Made by a program: the position numbers and the translations under genes
Assembly (NCBI GenBank): GCA_020431945.1
Contig: JAGQHH010000125.1
Coordinates: 1 to 13,827 of the forward strand
Source of the DNA: Cyanobacteria bacterium HKST-UBA02
GTDB taxonomy: Bacteria; Cyanobacteriota; Vampirovibrionia; Obscuribacterales; Obscuribacteraceae
DNA: 13,827 nucleotides
Reading direction: 5' to 3'
Part shown: piece by piece, positions 13,135-13,827 of the stretch
How the letters are laid out: each line of letters begins with the position of its first letter
How positions within the stretch are numbered: position 1 is the first letter of the stretch
The notes under the pieces: generated by a model
Seen by the model: the letters and a program-made list of their open reading frames with translations, nothing else
The model's database searches: none
What the model was told of the DNA's origin: nothing

Positions 13135-13827
13135 ATGGGTATGCTGGTCGATATTACGACGGCCGTAGGCGGCACGCCGCTTCTCAAACTCAATTCATTG
13201 ACCAGGGATCTCAAAGCCACGGTGGCGGTCAAGCTGGAGTCCATGAATCCCCTGGGCTCGGTGAAAGACCGGATCGGGGTTTCGATGGTCCGGGAAGCCG
13301 AGCGGGAGAAGCTCATCCGCCCCGGCGAGACCCTCCTGGTCGAGCCGACCTCGGGCAATACCGGCATAGCTCTGGCTTTCGTGGCTGCTTCCCGGGGCTA
13401 TCGCCTGATCCTTACCATGCCCGAGACAATGTCTATCGAGCGCCGCAAGCTGCTTCTGGCTCTGGGCGCCGAGCTCGTCCTCACCCCCGGTGAGGAAGGC
13501 ATGAAAGGGGCTGTCAGTCGAGCCGAGCAGATCGTCTCGGACAACCACAAAGCTTTCATGCTCCAGCAATTCAGCAATAAAGCCAATCCCAAGGTTCACC
13601 GGGAGACAACTGCCGAGGAGATCTGGAAGGACTCCGAAGGCAAAGTCGACTTTTTCGTGGCCGGTGTCGGAACCGGCGGCACGATCACCGGTGTGGGGCA
13701 CGTACTCAAGCAGCGCAAACCCTCGGTTAAAGTGGTGGCAGTGGAGCCCAGCGAAAGCCCTGTGATCAGCCAGAGTCTTGCCGGCCAGCCGCTCAAGCCT
13801 GCTCCGCACAAGATTCAGGGGATCGGC
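13135..13827 (+). CDS. cysK: Cysteine synthase A, 3'-truncated by the window edge
   Basis: CysK makes cysteine from O-acetylserine and sulphide using pyridoxal phosphate. The visible 231 codons have no stop, so roughly the last quarter of a protein of about 310-320 residues lies beyond the window. Family features are intact: Gly-Gly-Thr-Pro-Leu at 12-16, the PLP lysine Lys44 in Gly-Ser-Val-Lys-Asp-Arg, the substrate loop Thr72-Ser-Gly-Asn-Thr-Gly77, Gln144-Gln-Phe, the phosphate-binding Gly-Thr-Gly-Gly-Thr at 179-183, and His225-Lys-Ile-Gln-Gly-Ile-Gly at the edge. TAAGGAG at 13123-13129, 5 nt before the ATG, sets the start and overlaps the previous stop. The Gln-Gln-Phe and His-Lys-Ile-Gln-Gly motifs favour CysK over CysM. 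A cystathionine beta-synthase is a less likely alternative because extra C-terminal domains cannot be seen here. Confidence 0.92.
   Translation, partial: MGMLVDITTAVGGTPLLKLNSLTRDLKATVAVKLESMNPLGSVKDRIGVSMVREAEREKLIRPGETLLVEPTSGNTGIALAFVAASRGYRLILTMPETMSIERRKLLLALGAELVLTPGEEGMKGAVSRAEQIVSDNHKAFMLQQFSNKANPKVHRETTAEEIWKDSEGKVDFFVAGVGTGGTITGVGHVLKQRKPSVKVVAVEPSESPVISQSLAGQPLKPAPHKIQGIG

Overview
The window is a gene-dense stretch of bacterial chromosome with GC-rich codon use and no visible insertion sequence, phage gene, tRNA, rRNA or CRISPR array. Housekeeping genes (panB, fabG, acpP, fabF, gatA, cysK) sit among proteins I cannot name. Sec signal peptides ending in Ala-x-Ala, GatA-dependent tRNA amidation, and large polar proteins with peptidase-like motifs fit an environmental bacterium outside the well-studied Proteobacteria and Firmicutes. 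My guess is the Vampirovibrionia/Melainabacteria (Obscuribacter-like) lineage, but this comes from the style of the proteins and not from a marker gene.

Layout. Bases 8-1927 (+) carry a 639-codon protein that may continue off the left edge and has a papain-like Gln-Cys-His-Asp pattern. It converges, with only 4 bp between stops, on a minus-strand group read 7233 to 1932: a 948-aa protein with an HEXXH zinc-peptidase motif, an exported TPR protein, then panB. From 7413 everything runs on the plus strand: a degenerate ADP-ribosylglycohydrolase-fold protein, then fabG, acpP, fabF and gatA. After a probable transcriptional break near 12.5 kb come a small secreted protein and cysK, which is cut by the right edge.

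Function. FabG, AcpP and FabF are the reductase, carrier and condensing enzyme of type II fatty-acid elongation. PanB makes the pantothenate precursor of the 4'-phosphopantetheine arm carried by AcpP, and cysteine from CysK supplies that arm's thiol. GatA is the amidase subunit that makes Gln-tRNA(Gln) and/or Asn-tRNA(Asn).

Most worth a second look: the two unrelated candidate peptidases, the ADP-ribosylglycohydrolase fold with most metal ligands replaced, and the acpP-fabF spacer. That spacer holds three 15-bp repeats with palindromic cores and a perfect 8-bp hairpin. I do not see a complete, clearly new multi-gene system; the peptidase proteins are the best leads.
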